This document shows, piece by piece, positions 9,141 to 17,794 of a stretch of DNA of 64,000 nt; the stretch's first letter is position 1; each line of letters opens with the position of its first letter. The notes under the pieces were generated by a model. The model searched no databases. It saw only the letters and a program-made list of their open reading frames with translations, and was not told where the DNA came from. The DNA lies in NCBI GenBank assembly GCA_963760735.1, contig CAVXEB010000004.1:1736001-1800000 (forward strand), in the 5' to 3' direction. Source of the DNA: CF-46 sp963760735. GTDB lineage: Bacteria > Chloroflexota > Limnocylindria > Limnocylindrales > CSP1-4. The position numbers and the translations under genes were made by a program.

Positions 9141-9512
9141 ATGATCGACCAGGTCCGGGCAATGCCGGGCGGGATCCGGCTCTTCCTCGTCTACGCGCTG
9201 TTGATCCTGTTCGGGATCGGGATCTCGCTGCGATCCGTCATCGACCTCGCGATCGGCGCGCCGGTCAGCGGCCCGGGCGTCGTCGTCATGGTCCTGCTGG
9301 CCTACACGATCTTCACGACCACCCTCGTCCTGCAGCGGAAGCAGGCCGCCCGCGGCCTGGCCCTCGGGCTGGCCAGCCTGACGCTGCCGCTGCTCGTCTT
9401 CCTGCTGCTCGGCGGGCTGATCCCCCAGACGATCTTCGTCGGCGCGCTCGCCGCCCTCCTGTTCCGCGGGCTGCTCCGTCCCGAGGTCCGCGCCTGGCTC
9501 AGCGAGGAGTGA
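9141..9512 (+). CDS. small membrane protein
   Basis: A 123-residue protein starting ATG at 9141 (MIDQVRAMPGGIRLFLVY). It has about four hydrophobic segments separated by short charged turns (QRKQAAR, RPEVRAWLSEE at the C-terminus). No known domain is visible. It is divergent from the methyltransferase gene with about 70 bases between starts. Confidence 0.62.
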   Translation: MIDQVRAMPGGIRLFLVYALLILFGIGISLRSVIDLAIGAPVSGPGVVVMVLLAYTIFTTTLVLQRKQAARGLALGLASLTLPLLVFLLLGGLIPQTIFVGALAALLFRGLLRPEVRAWLSEE

Positions 9513-9907
9513 CGGGCATGACCGGCGGCCCGGGCGAGGCGGGTGCGCTACCCTTCGCACGATCGTGCGGGCCTGCACCCGCGCATCCGCGCGCGTCCGA
9601 TCGCGCACCACCCGTGATCCACGAAGGACGAGGCACCATCGAACCGTGAGCAAAGAGTCACGCCGGGCGGCCCGCCTGGCCCGCGAGAGCCGTCGAGCCG
9701 CAGGCGCCGGCCGATCCCCCGCCGAGACGGGCGCCATCGAGCGCGACGGGCGCCCCGGCCGGAACCCCGGCGACTGCGACCCATCCTGGCGCGGCCCACG
9801 GCACGCGGAAGCCGAGCAGCGGCCCGGGCGGTGCCCGCGCCGGCCGGCGCGAGCGTGCTCGCCCCTACCACCAGCCGACGTTCCTCGAGCGGTACCGGAC
9901 GTGGATC

Positions 9908-10678
9908 GTGGGCATCGCGGCCGTGGCGATCGCCGCCGTCGCGATCGGCTGGGTGTTCATCGGCGCGACGTCCGCTGCGTACACCTGCACAAACACCTTC
10001 AACCCGTCGCCCACCCCTCCGGTCGAGCCGGGCTCGAGCACCCGACTCGGGTTCCAGCAGGAGGACATGGGCAACAGTCACATCGTGAACACGCCGCAGA
10101 ACTACCTCTACTGCCCTCCGGCATCGGGCAACCACTACAACGCGGCGGGCCTCGGCCCGATCCAGCCGCGCGTCTACAAGCCGACCGACAAGATCGGCCC
10201 GCCGAACTGGATCCACAACCTCGAGCACGGCGGGCTCGTCGTCCTCTACAAGACCGACAGCGACGGCGCGACGACCGCCGGCCAGCAGGCCTTCCGGCAG
10301 TTCTTCGACACCTTCCCGACGAGCCCGCTGTGCGGGATCCCGGCCGGCCAGCTGTCGCCCGTGATCGCGCCGTTCAACGACATGCCCCACCCTTATGCGG
10401 CGCTCGTGTGGGGGCGGGTCATGTATCTCGACACCTGGGATCCGGCGCTCGTGGACCGGTTCTTCCTGACGGAGTCCGAACGGCTCGACGCGAACGGCGA
10501 CCTGGTCGCGCCGCCCGAGGACGTCACCGGGTGTGGCGCCCGGCTGAAGTCGTCGGCAAGCCCGTCGCTCGAGCCGAGCGCGGAGGCGGCGTCGCCGTCG
10601 GCCCCGGCCGCGTCGGCACCGTCGTCGGCAGCGCCATCGGTCGCGCCGAGCGCGGAGGCGTCGCCGGCGCCCAGCTGA
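9908..10678 (+). CDS. DUF3105 protein, N-terminus probably frameshifted
   Basis: A membrane-anchored extracytoplasmic DUF3105 protein of unknown function. After one membrane helix (AAVAIAAVAIGWVFIGA) come family marks: YCPPASGNHYN, then PPNWIHNLEHGGLVVLY, and PHPYAALVWGR. The C-terminal ~45 residues are a Ser/Pro/Ala tail. The GTG at 9908 sits right against the helix with no basic flank. In the same frame upstream the codons read RERARPYHQPTFLERYRTW, a typical cytoplasmic lead-in, but lack a start. A basic N-terminus beginning GTG 9646 (SKESRRAARLARESRRA) lies one frame off; dropping one C from the CCCCC at 9716-9720 joins them. Confidence 0.82.
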   Translation: MGIAAVAIAAVAIGWVFIGATSAAYTCTNTFNPSPTPPVEPGSSTRLGFQQEDMGNSHIVNTPQNYLYCPPASGNHYNAAGLGPIQPRVYKPTDKIGPPNWIHNLEHGGLVVLYKTDSDGATTAGQQAFRQFFDTFPTSPLCGIPAGQLSPVIAPFNDMPHPYAALVWGRVMYLDTWDPALVDRFFLTESERLDANGDLVAPPEDVTGCGARLKSSASPSLEPSAEAASPSAPAASAPSSAAPSVAPSAEASPAPS

Positions 10679-10784
10679 TCGACGCGCCCCCAGGCGAGGC
10701 TCCCGGCGCCCAGCTGATCGACGCGCCCCCAGGCGAGGCTCCCGGCGCCCAGCTTGATCGACGTCGCTCCGGGCGAGGCGCCCG
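10667..10784 (+). repeat. 39-bp tandem repeat across the DUF3105 stop
   Basis: Three head-to-tail units: 10667-10705 and 10706-10744 are identical; the third (10745-10784) is diverged with one extra base. The first unit contains the DUF3105 stop codon, so the repeat lies partly in the coding end and partly in the short spacer before tdh. Confidence 0.9.
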
Positions 10785-10808
10785 GAGAGCGGGCACACTG
10801 GCGTCGTG

Positions 10809-11837
10809 ATGCGTGCCCTCGTCAAGCAATCGGCCGGCCCCGGCCTGGAGCTCGTCGACGTCCCGGAACCACCCATGGGGATCGACGACGTTCGGATCCG
10901 CGTCCGGCGAACCGGGATCTGCGGGACGGATCTCCACATCGACTCGTGGGATGCGTGGGCCGCCCGGACGATCCGCCCACCCCTCGTGGTCGGCCATGAG
11001 TTCGTCGGCGAGGTCCTCGAGATCGGCTCGAACGTCCACGACCTCCAGCCGGGCGACATCGTCAGCGGCGAGGGCCATGTGGTCTGCGGCCGGTGCCGGC
11101 ACTGCCGGGCGGGCCGCTACAACCTCTGCGCCAACACCGTGGGTCTCGGCGTCAACCGCGACGGCGCGTTCGCCGAGCAGGTCGTCCTGCCCGTCACGAA
11201 CGTCTGGCACCACTGGCCGGGCATCGACGAGGAGGTCGCCGCGATCTTCGACCCGTTCGGCAACGCGGTCCACACGGCGCTGACCTTTCCGGTCCTCGGC
11301 GAGGACGTCCTCGTGGTCGGGGCCGGTCCGATCGGGCTGATGGCGGCGGCCGTCGCCCGCCACGCGGGTGCCCGGTACGTCGTCGTCAGCGAGCCGAACG
11401 CGGTCCGTCGAGCGCTTGCCCTCCGAATGGGTGCGACCCACGTCGTCGACCCGACGGGCCGGAGCCTCCGGGACGTCCAGGACGAGATCGGGATGGTCGA
11501 GGGCTTCGACGTCGTCCTCGAGATGTCCGGCAATGCGTCGGCGCTCCGGGACGCCCTCGGGAACATGGCGCACGGCGGCGGGATGGCGATCCTGGGGATC
11601 CCGACCGAGGAGATCCCGATCGACGTCAGCCAGGTCGTCTTCAACCAGCTGACCCTGAAGGGAATCTACGGCCGAGAGATGTACGAGACCTGGTACAAGA
11701 TGTCCGTCATGCTCCAGTCCGGGCTCGACATCCGCCCGGTGATCACCCACCGGTTCTCGTACCGCGAGCACGAGGCGGCGTTCGCGGCGGCGCGGACCGG
11801 AGACTCGGGCAAGGTGCTCATGGACTGGGGAGAATGA
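10809..11837 (+). CDS. tdh: L-threonine 3-dehydrogenase
   Basis: Zinc- and NAD-dependent oxidation of threonine to 2-amino-3-ketobutyrate, a 342-residue protein of the usual length. It has the catalytic-zinc sequence RRTGICGTDLHIDSWDAWA, the structural-zinc cluster CGRCRHCRAGRYNLC, GHEFVGEV, and the dinucleotide loop VVGAGPIGLMAAAVARHAGA. The segment HIDSWDAWA separates Tdh from other MDR dehydrogenases. A GTG at 10806 is an alternative start. kbl starts 5 bases after the stop; together they convert threonine to glycine and acetyl-CoA. Confidence 0.95.
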   Translation: MRALVKQSAGPGLELVDVPEPPMGIDDVRIRVRRTGICGTDLHIDSWDAWAARTIRPPLVVGHEFVGEVLEIGSNVHDLQPGDIVSGEGHVVCGRCRHCRAGRYNLCANTVGLGVNRDGAFAEQVVLPVTNVWHHWPGIDEEVAAIFDPFGNAVHTALTFPVLGEDVLVVGAGPIGLMAAAVARHAGARYVVVSEPNAVRRALALRMGATHVVDPTGRSLRDVQDEIGMVEGFDVVLEMSGNASALRDALGNMAHGGGMAILGIPTEEIPIDVSQVVFNQLTLKGIYGREMYETWYKMSVMLQSGLDIRPVITHRFSYREHEAAFAAARTGDSGKVLMDWGE

Positions 11838-11841
11838 CGGC

Positions 11842-13064
<1,223 letters not shown>

Positions 13065-13068
<4 letters not shown>

Positions 13069-13970
13069 GCGAGGCGACATCGGACCCGGGGGGCACGGAC
13101 CAAGCGCCGCAGGCCACCGACCTCCCGTTCGACGGCCATCTCCACACGAACCTCTCGCCCGACAGCAACGTCCCGATCGACGACTACGCGGCCCAGGCCG
13201 TCGAGCGGCGAATCGCCGAGATCGCGATCACCGACCATGTCGACTTCGTCCCGGACGCGCCCGCATACGCCTTCACGTCGTACGAGGAACGGCAGCGGGT
13301 CGTCCGTGGCGCCGCGGAGCGCTGGGCGGATCGAGGCGTCACGATCCGCTTCGGTGTGGAGGTCACCTACGACCGAGCGCACGAGGCGGACATCCGCGAC
13401 CACCTCGCTCGTCACGCCTACGACTTCGTGATCGGCAGCGTCCACGTCTACGCCGACTCGCCGTTCCACGTGTCGCGGGTCGCGTCCTGGACCGCCGGCC
13501 GGCCGCTGGGAGCGATCGTGGCCCCGTACTTCGACGAGGTCCTCGCCGCGATCCGATCCGGCCTGTTCGACACGATCGGCCATCTCGACTTCGTGAAGCG
13601 GTATCTGGTCCCGTTCGTCACACCGGCGGAGCTCGCCGCGGCCCCGGAGCTGTACGAGCCGCTGCTCCTCGCCCTGGTCGAGACCGGCACCGCCCTCGAG
13701 GTGAACACGAGCGGGCTCCGCCAGCCGGCCGGCGAGACGTACCCCGCGAGACCGATCGTCGAGCGCTACCGGGTGCTCGGAGGCACCGCCGTTTCCACCG
13801 GATCGGATGCGCACCGGAGCGGGGCCTTCACCGGTGGCCTGGAGGCGGGGTATGGTGTCGTCGCCGCCGCCGGGTACAGCGAGCTTGCCGTACATCGCGG
13901 GGCGACCGGGGCGCCCGTCACCCTGCCGGACCGGTTCCGCGTGGAGGGGCGCTCGTCGCAGCAGACCTAA
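13065..13970 (+). CDS. PHP-domain histidinol-phosphatase family protein
   Basis: A 301-residue PHP-type metallophosphoesterase, closest in layout to HisJ/HisK histidinol-phosphatases. Metal ligands appear in order: DGHLHTNLSPDSN (HxH), AITDHVDF, the Glu in FGVEVTYD, GSVHVYADSPFH, IGHLDFVKRY and the final STGSDAHRSGAF. All are present, so the site looks active. The start is GTG at 13065, overlapping the kbl stop as GTGA, which implies coupled translation although no threonine-pathway role is obvious. No other his biosynthesis gene is nearby, so another phosphoester is possible. Confidence 0.85.
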
Positions 13971-13992
13971 CGAGGCAGGGCATTCCGTCGTT

Positions 13993-14601
13993 ATGACCAT
14001 CGACGACGCGGCAATCGAGCGCCTCGTGGCCGATGCCCGGGACGGGGACACCTGGGCATTCGGGATGATCTTCGATCACTACCACGATCCGGTCTATCGC
14101 TTCATCGCCAGCCGCGTCCAGCGCCCGTCGGACGCGGAGGACCTGACGCAGCACGTCTTCGTCAAGGCCCTGGAGGCGCTGCCACGCTACGAAGCGCGCG
14201 GCGTTCCCTTCGGGGGCTGGCTCTTCCGGCTGGCCAGGAATGCAGTCATCGATCACGTCCGGACCCGACACGAGCACGCCGACCTGGCTGCCGTGCTGGA
14301 GTGGGCCCACGGGGAGGCCGGCCCGGACGAGATCGCGGTCGTGCGCCAGGAGCTGGACGCCGTCGGAACGGCGCTCGCGAGCCTGACGGACGAGCAGCGA
14401 GAGGCAATCGAGCTGCGCTTCTTCGCCGGGCTCTCGGCCCGGGAGGCGGCGGCGGCGATGGGCAAGCAGGAAGGCACCGTCCGGGGGTTGCAGTTCCGGG
14501 CGATCGCGGCGCTCCGACGGGAACTCGGGATCGACGGACCCACACCGACCGAACCGGTCGATGGCGCCGACCCGCATCGGATGACCACAACGGATGGATG
14601 A
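13993..14601 (+). CDS. ECF-type RNA polymerase sigma factor
   Basis: A 202-residue group 4 sigma factor. Region 2 spans ~20-90 with FDHYHDPVYRFIASRV, EDLTQHVFVKALEALPRY and WLFRLARNAVIDHVRTR (-10 recognition). Region 4 includes LTDEQREAIELRFFAGLSAR and EAAAAMGKQEGTVRGLQFRA, the helix-turn-helix that reads -35. The start is ATG at 13993. It overlaps the next gene by 8 bases, a common sigma/anti-sigma arrangement, so the downstream membrane protein is probably its regulator. Confidence 0.93.
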   Translation: MTIDDAAIERLVADARDGDTWAFGMIFDHYHDPVYRFIASRVQRPSDAEDLTQHVFVKALEALPRYEARGVPFGGWLFRLARNAVIDHVRTRHEHADLAAVLEWAHGEAGPDEIAVVRQELDAVGTALASLTDEQREAIELRFFAGLSAREAAAAMGKQEGTVRGLQFRAIAALRRELGIDGPTPTEPVDGADPHRMTTTDG

Positions 14602-15619
14602 CGACATGCAGGCCATGGATGCCGGGGGGATCGAGCTCGAACGCCGCCTCGACGCGTTCGCGCGTGCGCGCCTCGGCCCGGACCCGCAGGCCGCAGCACG
14701 GATCCGCGCCCGGGTCATGCGCGAGGCGCGACTCCACGGCGAGGCCGCCCGGATCGCGGTCCATATCGCGCCCGCGATCGCGACCCAGCGGCGATCGCCG
14801 GCTCGCCGGCTGATCATGCCGTTCGTCGCCGCGACTGCCTGGCTGGCCATCGGCGTCGGGTCGATCGCCGCGGCCCAGGCGGGCGGACCGCTCTATCCGA
14901 CCCGGCTCTGGATCGAGACCGCGACGCTACCCGCGGTGGGTGGGCCGCGCATCGAAGCGGACCTGCAACGACTCGACACCCGGGTCGGCGAGGTGCTGTC
15001 CGCCGCGACCCGTAGCGACATGGGCGCGGTGGCGGCGGCTCTGGACGCGTATGCCGTGGTCGCCCAGGACGCGACGGCGAGCAGCGCTGCCGACACGGCG
15101 CTCCAGGCCCGCGTCGAGGAGGCGCTCTCGCATCATCAGGCGGTCCTGGCAGCGGTCGCCACGAATCTCGCCGCCAAGGGCAATGACACCGCCGCGAGCG
15201 CGATCCAACGGAACCTGCAACGGGCGATCGACCAGAACGCTGCGGTCATCCTCACGCTGAAGAACCCCAGGGCCAACGGCCCCGGCAACGCGAACGGGAA
15301 CGGTCCCGGCGGGAACGGCAACGCGAACGGGAACGGTCCCGGCGGGAACGGCAACGCGAACGGGAACGGTCCCGGCGGACCTCCCGTGACCGCCACTCCA
15401 CCGGGCGCCGGCAACGGCAGCCCCGGCAACGGCAACCCCGGCAACGGCAACCCCGGCAACGGCAACCCCGGCAACGGCAACCCCGGCAACGGCAACCCCG
15501 GCAACGGCAACCCCGGCAACGGCAATGGCGCCGGGACGTCCGACCCGGCGAGCGAGCCGAGCGTGGATCCCGGCAGGACGCACAAGCCGAAGAACACGTC
15601 GGGGGCCAACGGCCACTAG
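14594..15619 (+). CDS. membrane anti-sigma-like protein with Gly/Asn-rich repeat tail (DUF5667-like)
   Basis: A 341-residue protein translated with an 8-base overlap after the sigma gene (ATG 14594). The cytoplasmic N-terminus (~80 residues) carries an Arg/Ala helix that could hold the sigma factor. One membrane helix follows (PFVAATAWLAIGVGSIAAAQ), then an extracytoplasmic helical domain resembling DUF5667 (~100-230). The tail is low-complexity: three copies of an 11-residue Gly/Asn/Pro unit, then one SPGNG and six NPGNG units, ending with basic residues. Anti-sigma role is inferred from context and topology. Confidence 0.78.
   Translation: MDDDMQAMDAGGIELERRLDAFARARLGPDPQAAARIRARVMREARLHGEAARIAVHIAPAIATQRRSPARRLIMPFVAATAWLAIGVGSIAAAQAGGPLYPTRLWIETATLPAVGGPRIEADLQRLDTRVGEVLSAATRSDMGAVAAALDAYAVVAQDATASSAADTALQARVEEALSHHQAVLAAVATNLAAKGNDTAASAIQRNLQRAIDQNAAVILTLKNPRANGPGNANGNGPGGNGNANGNGPGGNGNANGNGPGGPPVTATPPGAGNGSPGNGNPGNGNPGNGNPGNGNPGNGNPGNGNPGNGNGAGTSDPASEPSVDPGRTHKPKNTSGANGH
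15284..15523 (+). repeat. two minisatellites inside the anti-sigma-like gene
   Basis: Three near-identical 33-bp units occupy 15284-15382. After a short break, seven 15-bp units (one variant plus six copies of AACCCCGGCAACGGC) occupy 15419-15523. Unit lengths are multiples of three, so copy-number changes would keep the frame. Confidence 0.92.
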
Positions 15620-15694
15620 CCGGCCGGCGGTCCAGCCGGGGCGCAGCGCGCGAACGGTCCACGGCGATGCCCGCCCTCGCGTACCCTCCCGGCC

Positions 15695-16471
15695 ATGACC
15701 GCCCAGCCCTCTCGGTTCGAGCTCGCCGTCCTCGGCGCCGGGCCCGCTTACACGTCCCGGCCCGGGGCGTCCGGTGCGTCCTACCTCGTCCGGACGGCCG
15801 GCGCCTCAGTCCTGCTCGACCTCGGCCAGGGATCGTTTCCGCGGCTGGCCGCCGCGATCGAGCCCAGCGCCCTCGACGCGGTCGTGGTCAGCCATCTCCA
15901 CCCCGACCACTTCATCGACCTCGTCCCGCTGCGTCACTACCTCGCCTACCAGTTCCGACCCGGGCGTCGGGTGCGGGTCATCGCGCCCGATGGGCTGGTT
16001 GACCGGATTGACGCCCTGCACGCCCAGCCCGGGTTCACGGCGCAGGCACTGGATGTCGAGCCCTACTGCGCGGACCCGGTGGCGATCGGCGACCTGCGTC
16101 TCGAGGCCCGTCGGGTCACGCACACCGACGACAGCCACGCCGTCCGGCTCGGGCCGAAGGACGGCGGACCCGGGATCGTCTACTCGGGCGACTGCGGCCG
16201 GGCGAGCGATCTCGCGCCCCTCCTGCGACCCGGCGACACGCTGCTCGTCGAGGTGTCATTCGGGGTCGGGCCGGTCCCGCCGGACGTGACCCACCTCGAC
16301 GCGCCGGCGATCGCGGACCTCGTCCGGTCGGCAGGTCCCGGCAGGGTCCTCCTGACCCACCTCCAGATGGGGTTCGACGGCGCGGCTGCTGTCGCCGTCG
16401 TCCAGGCGGCGACCGCGGCGACGGTCCGGCTCGTCGAGCCGGGCGACTCGATCGACCTGACCCGGACATGA
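15695..16471 (+). CDS. MBL-fold metallohydrolase (RNase Z-like)
   Basis: A 258-residue metallo-beta-lactamase-fold hydrolase. The zinc motif is VVSHLHPDHFIDL (HxHxDH); further ligands fit RRVTHTDDSHAVRL, YSGDCGR and LLTHLQMG. The order resembles the RNase Z/cyclic phosphodiesterase branch rather than beta-lactamases. The substrate is unknown. The start is ATG at 15695. A perfect hairpin follows 4 bases after the stop, so the transcript likely ends there. Confidence 0.88.
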   Translation: MTAQPSRFELAVLGAGPAYTSRPGASGASYLVRTAGASVLLDLGQGSFPRLAAAIEPSALDAVVVSHLHPDHFIDLVPLRHYLAYQFRPGRRVRVIAPDGLVDRIDALHAQPGFTAQALDVEPYCADPVAIGDLRLEARRVTHTDDSHAVRLGPKDGGPGIVYSGDCGRASDLAPLLRPGDTLLVEVSFGVGPVPPDVTHLDAPAIADLVRSAGPGRVLLTHLQMGFDGAAAVAVVQAATAATVRLVEPGDSIDLTRT

Positions 16472-16474
16472 AGC

Positions 16475-16503
16475 GACCGGGGCGCAGATCCTGCGCCCCG
16501 GTC
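16475..16503. terminator. 13-bp perfect hairpin between convergent genes
   Basis: GACCGGGGCGCAG (16475-16487), loop ATC, CTGCGCCCCGGTC (16491-16503). It lies between the convergent MBL and surface-protein genes and could stop both. No T-run follows on either strand, so it may work as a barrier or stability hairpin. Confidence 0.6.
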
Positions 16504-16526
16504 CCGGGTTGCCGGTTGGTGTGCGG

Positions 16527-17375
16527 CTAACGCCGCTTGTTGCTTCGCTTCGGGCTCGGGACGACGAGCGCCAGGAGCAGGGTGGCCGCGATGGCGACCA
16601 GGACGATGCGCCAGCCGTCGCTCGACGGAGCGGACGTGCTGCCGAGGGTATCGGTCGGAGGCGGCGTCACTGCGGGCGGCGTGCCAACGATGCCGTGGAC
16701 CTCGGTCGTCGGCGTGTCCGAGGGACCGGTGTGCTGGGTCGCCTCGACGTCGTCGCTCGGCTGGGTGGACTCGGTCGGCTCCGTGCTCTCGCTCGGCTCG
16801 GTGCTCTCGCTCGGCTCTGTCGACTCCGACGGCTCCGTGCTCTCGCTCGGCTCGGTCGACTCCGACGGCTCCGTGCTCTCGCTCGGCTCGGTCGACTCGC
16901 TCGGCTCGGTCGACTCACTCGGCTCTGTGGAATCGCTCGGGGACGAGGTCTCCTCGTCGCCGCCATTGCAGGCGATGACGTGGCTGATGCCCTTGTCGCC
17001 AGCGTCGAAGACGCCGCTGCCGTTGCTGTCCGCCCAGACCGTCTCGCCGGCGCTGGCGTTCGCGAACAGGGTGTTGACGTGGCCAGGCGCCGATTGGTCC
17101 GACCCGGCCTTGACGATCACCAGGTCGTAGTCGTGCGACAACGTGAAGGTGTCGCCGGCGTCGCCGGCGATCTGCGAGCAGTCGCTGCCCCAGGTGTCCG
17201 GGTGGTTGTTGTCCGGGCCGCCCTGGGCGTAGCCCGTGACGGTCGCCCAGTTGGTGGCGGCCGAGGCCGAAGCCGGGGCCAGGGCCGCGACAGCGATCAT
17301 CGATCCTGTCGCAAGCCATCCGGCCATGCGGAGAATGCCGCCGTGTCGACGGCGTGCAGAGGCGTGACGGTTCAT
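16527..17375 (-). CDS. secreted cell-surface protein with STEPSE repeats and C-terminal anchor
   Basis: A 282-residue surface protein. A basic N-terminus and a hydrophobic stretch ending APASASA form a signal peptide (start ATG 17375). A ~120-residue globular domain follows (ATNWATVTGYAQGGPDNNH, CNGGDEE), then about nine Ser-Thr-Glu-Pro-Ser-Glu repeats, a Thr/Pro linker, a membrane helix (IVLVAIAATLLLALVV) and the basic end SNKRR. This is the plan of a wall-spanning protein anchored at its C-terminus, without an LPXTG motif. The function of the globular domain is unknown. Confidence 0.75.
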   Translation of the reverse strand: MNRHASARRRHGGILRMAGWLATGSMIAVAALAPASASAATNWATVTGYAQGGPDNNHPDTWGSDCSQIAGDAGDTFTLSHDYDLVIVKAGSDQSAPGHVNTLFANASAGETVWADSNGSGVFDAGDKGISHVIACNGGDEETSSPSDSTEPSESTEPSESTEPSESTEPSESTEPSESTEPSESTEPSESTEPSESTEPTESTQPSDDVEATQHTGPSDTPTTEVHGIVGTPPAVTPPPTDTLGSTSAPSSDGWRIVLVAIAATLLLALVVPSPKRSNKRR

Positions 17376-17794
17376 CGAGGTCCCCGAGCTATGAAGATGT
17401 GGCCGATCCCGATGACGCGGGAGCCGTCCCAAGCGGCGTCGCGATCGTGCCGGATAAGAACAGGACCCGTCCAGTACCATTGGCTGAACCCATTGGCACC
17501 GAACCCCACCGGTCCGCAAATAAACGATGCAGCGAACCGGTGCCGGGCGTCACCGTCCGGGTAGGACCGACCAGGACGAATGGTTCCCCTGTTGGGCAGG
17601 ACCCATCGACGCGGCCGTTGTGACGGAGCGGCCAGATCCTAGCGCACGTGGTGCGCGGACGCCACGTCAATGTTCCGACACAATTGGTGTCGCGACGGCC
17701 CCGAAACGCCCTCGAATCGGCCTCCACCGGCCATCCGGATCGCCTGGCAGGCGGTCGCGCCGATCCCGCCCACGACGGGTAGCATTGGCCGCCC
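17376..17794. other. intergenic region with possible structured leader
   Basis: A 419-base divergent gap between the surface protein (minus) and argS (plus). On the minus strand GGCACCG and CGGTGCC (about 17496-17560) can pair around an inner complementary pair, making a possible leader hairpin for the surface gene. GGGGAACCA near 17590 recalls a ydaO-type riboswitch, but the rest of that consensus is missing. Both promoters must lie here; none is clear enough to call. Confidence 0.35.

Noticed and set aside
16750..16935. Regular short repeats considered as a CRISPR array
   Set aside because: The repeats are contiguous 18-bp coding units for Ser-Thr-Glu-Pro without unique spacers.
17580..17610. 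GGGGAACCA as part of a c-di-AMP (ydaO) riboswitch
   Set aside because: The other conserved ydaO segments (GGGGTGAAT and the TCAGCTAACC end) are not present, so the match is too short.
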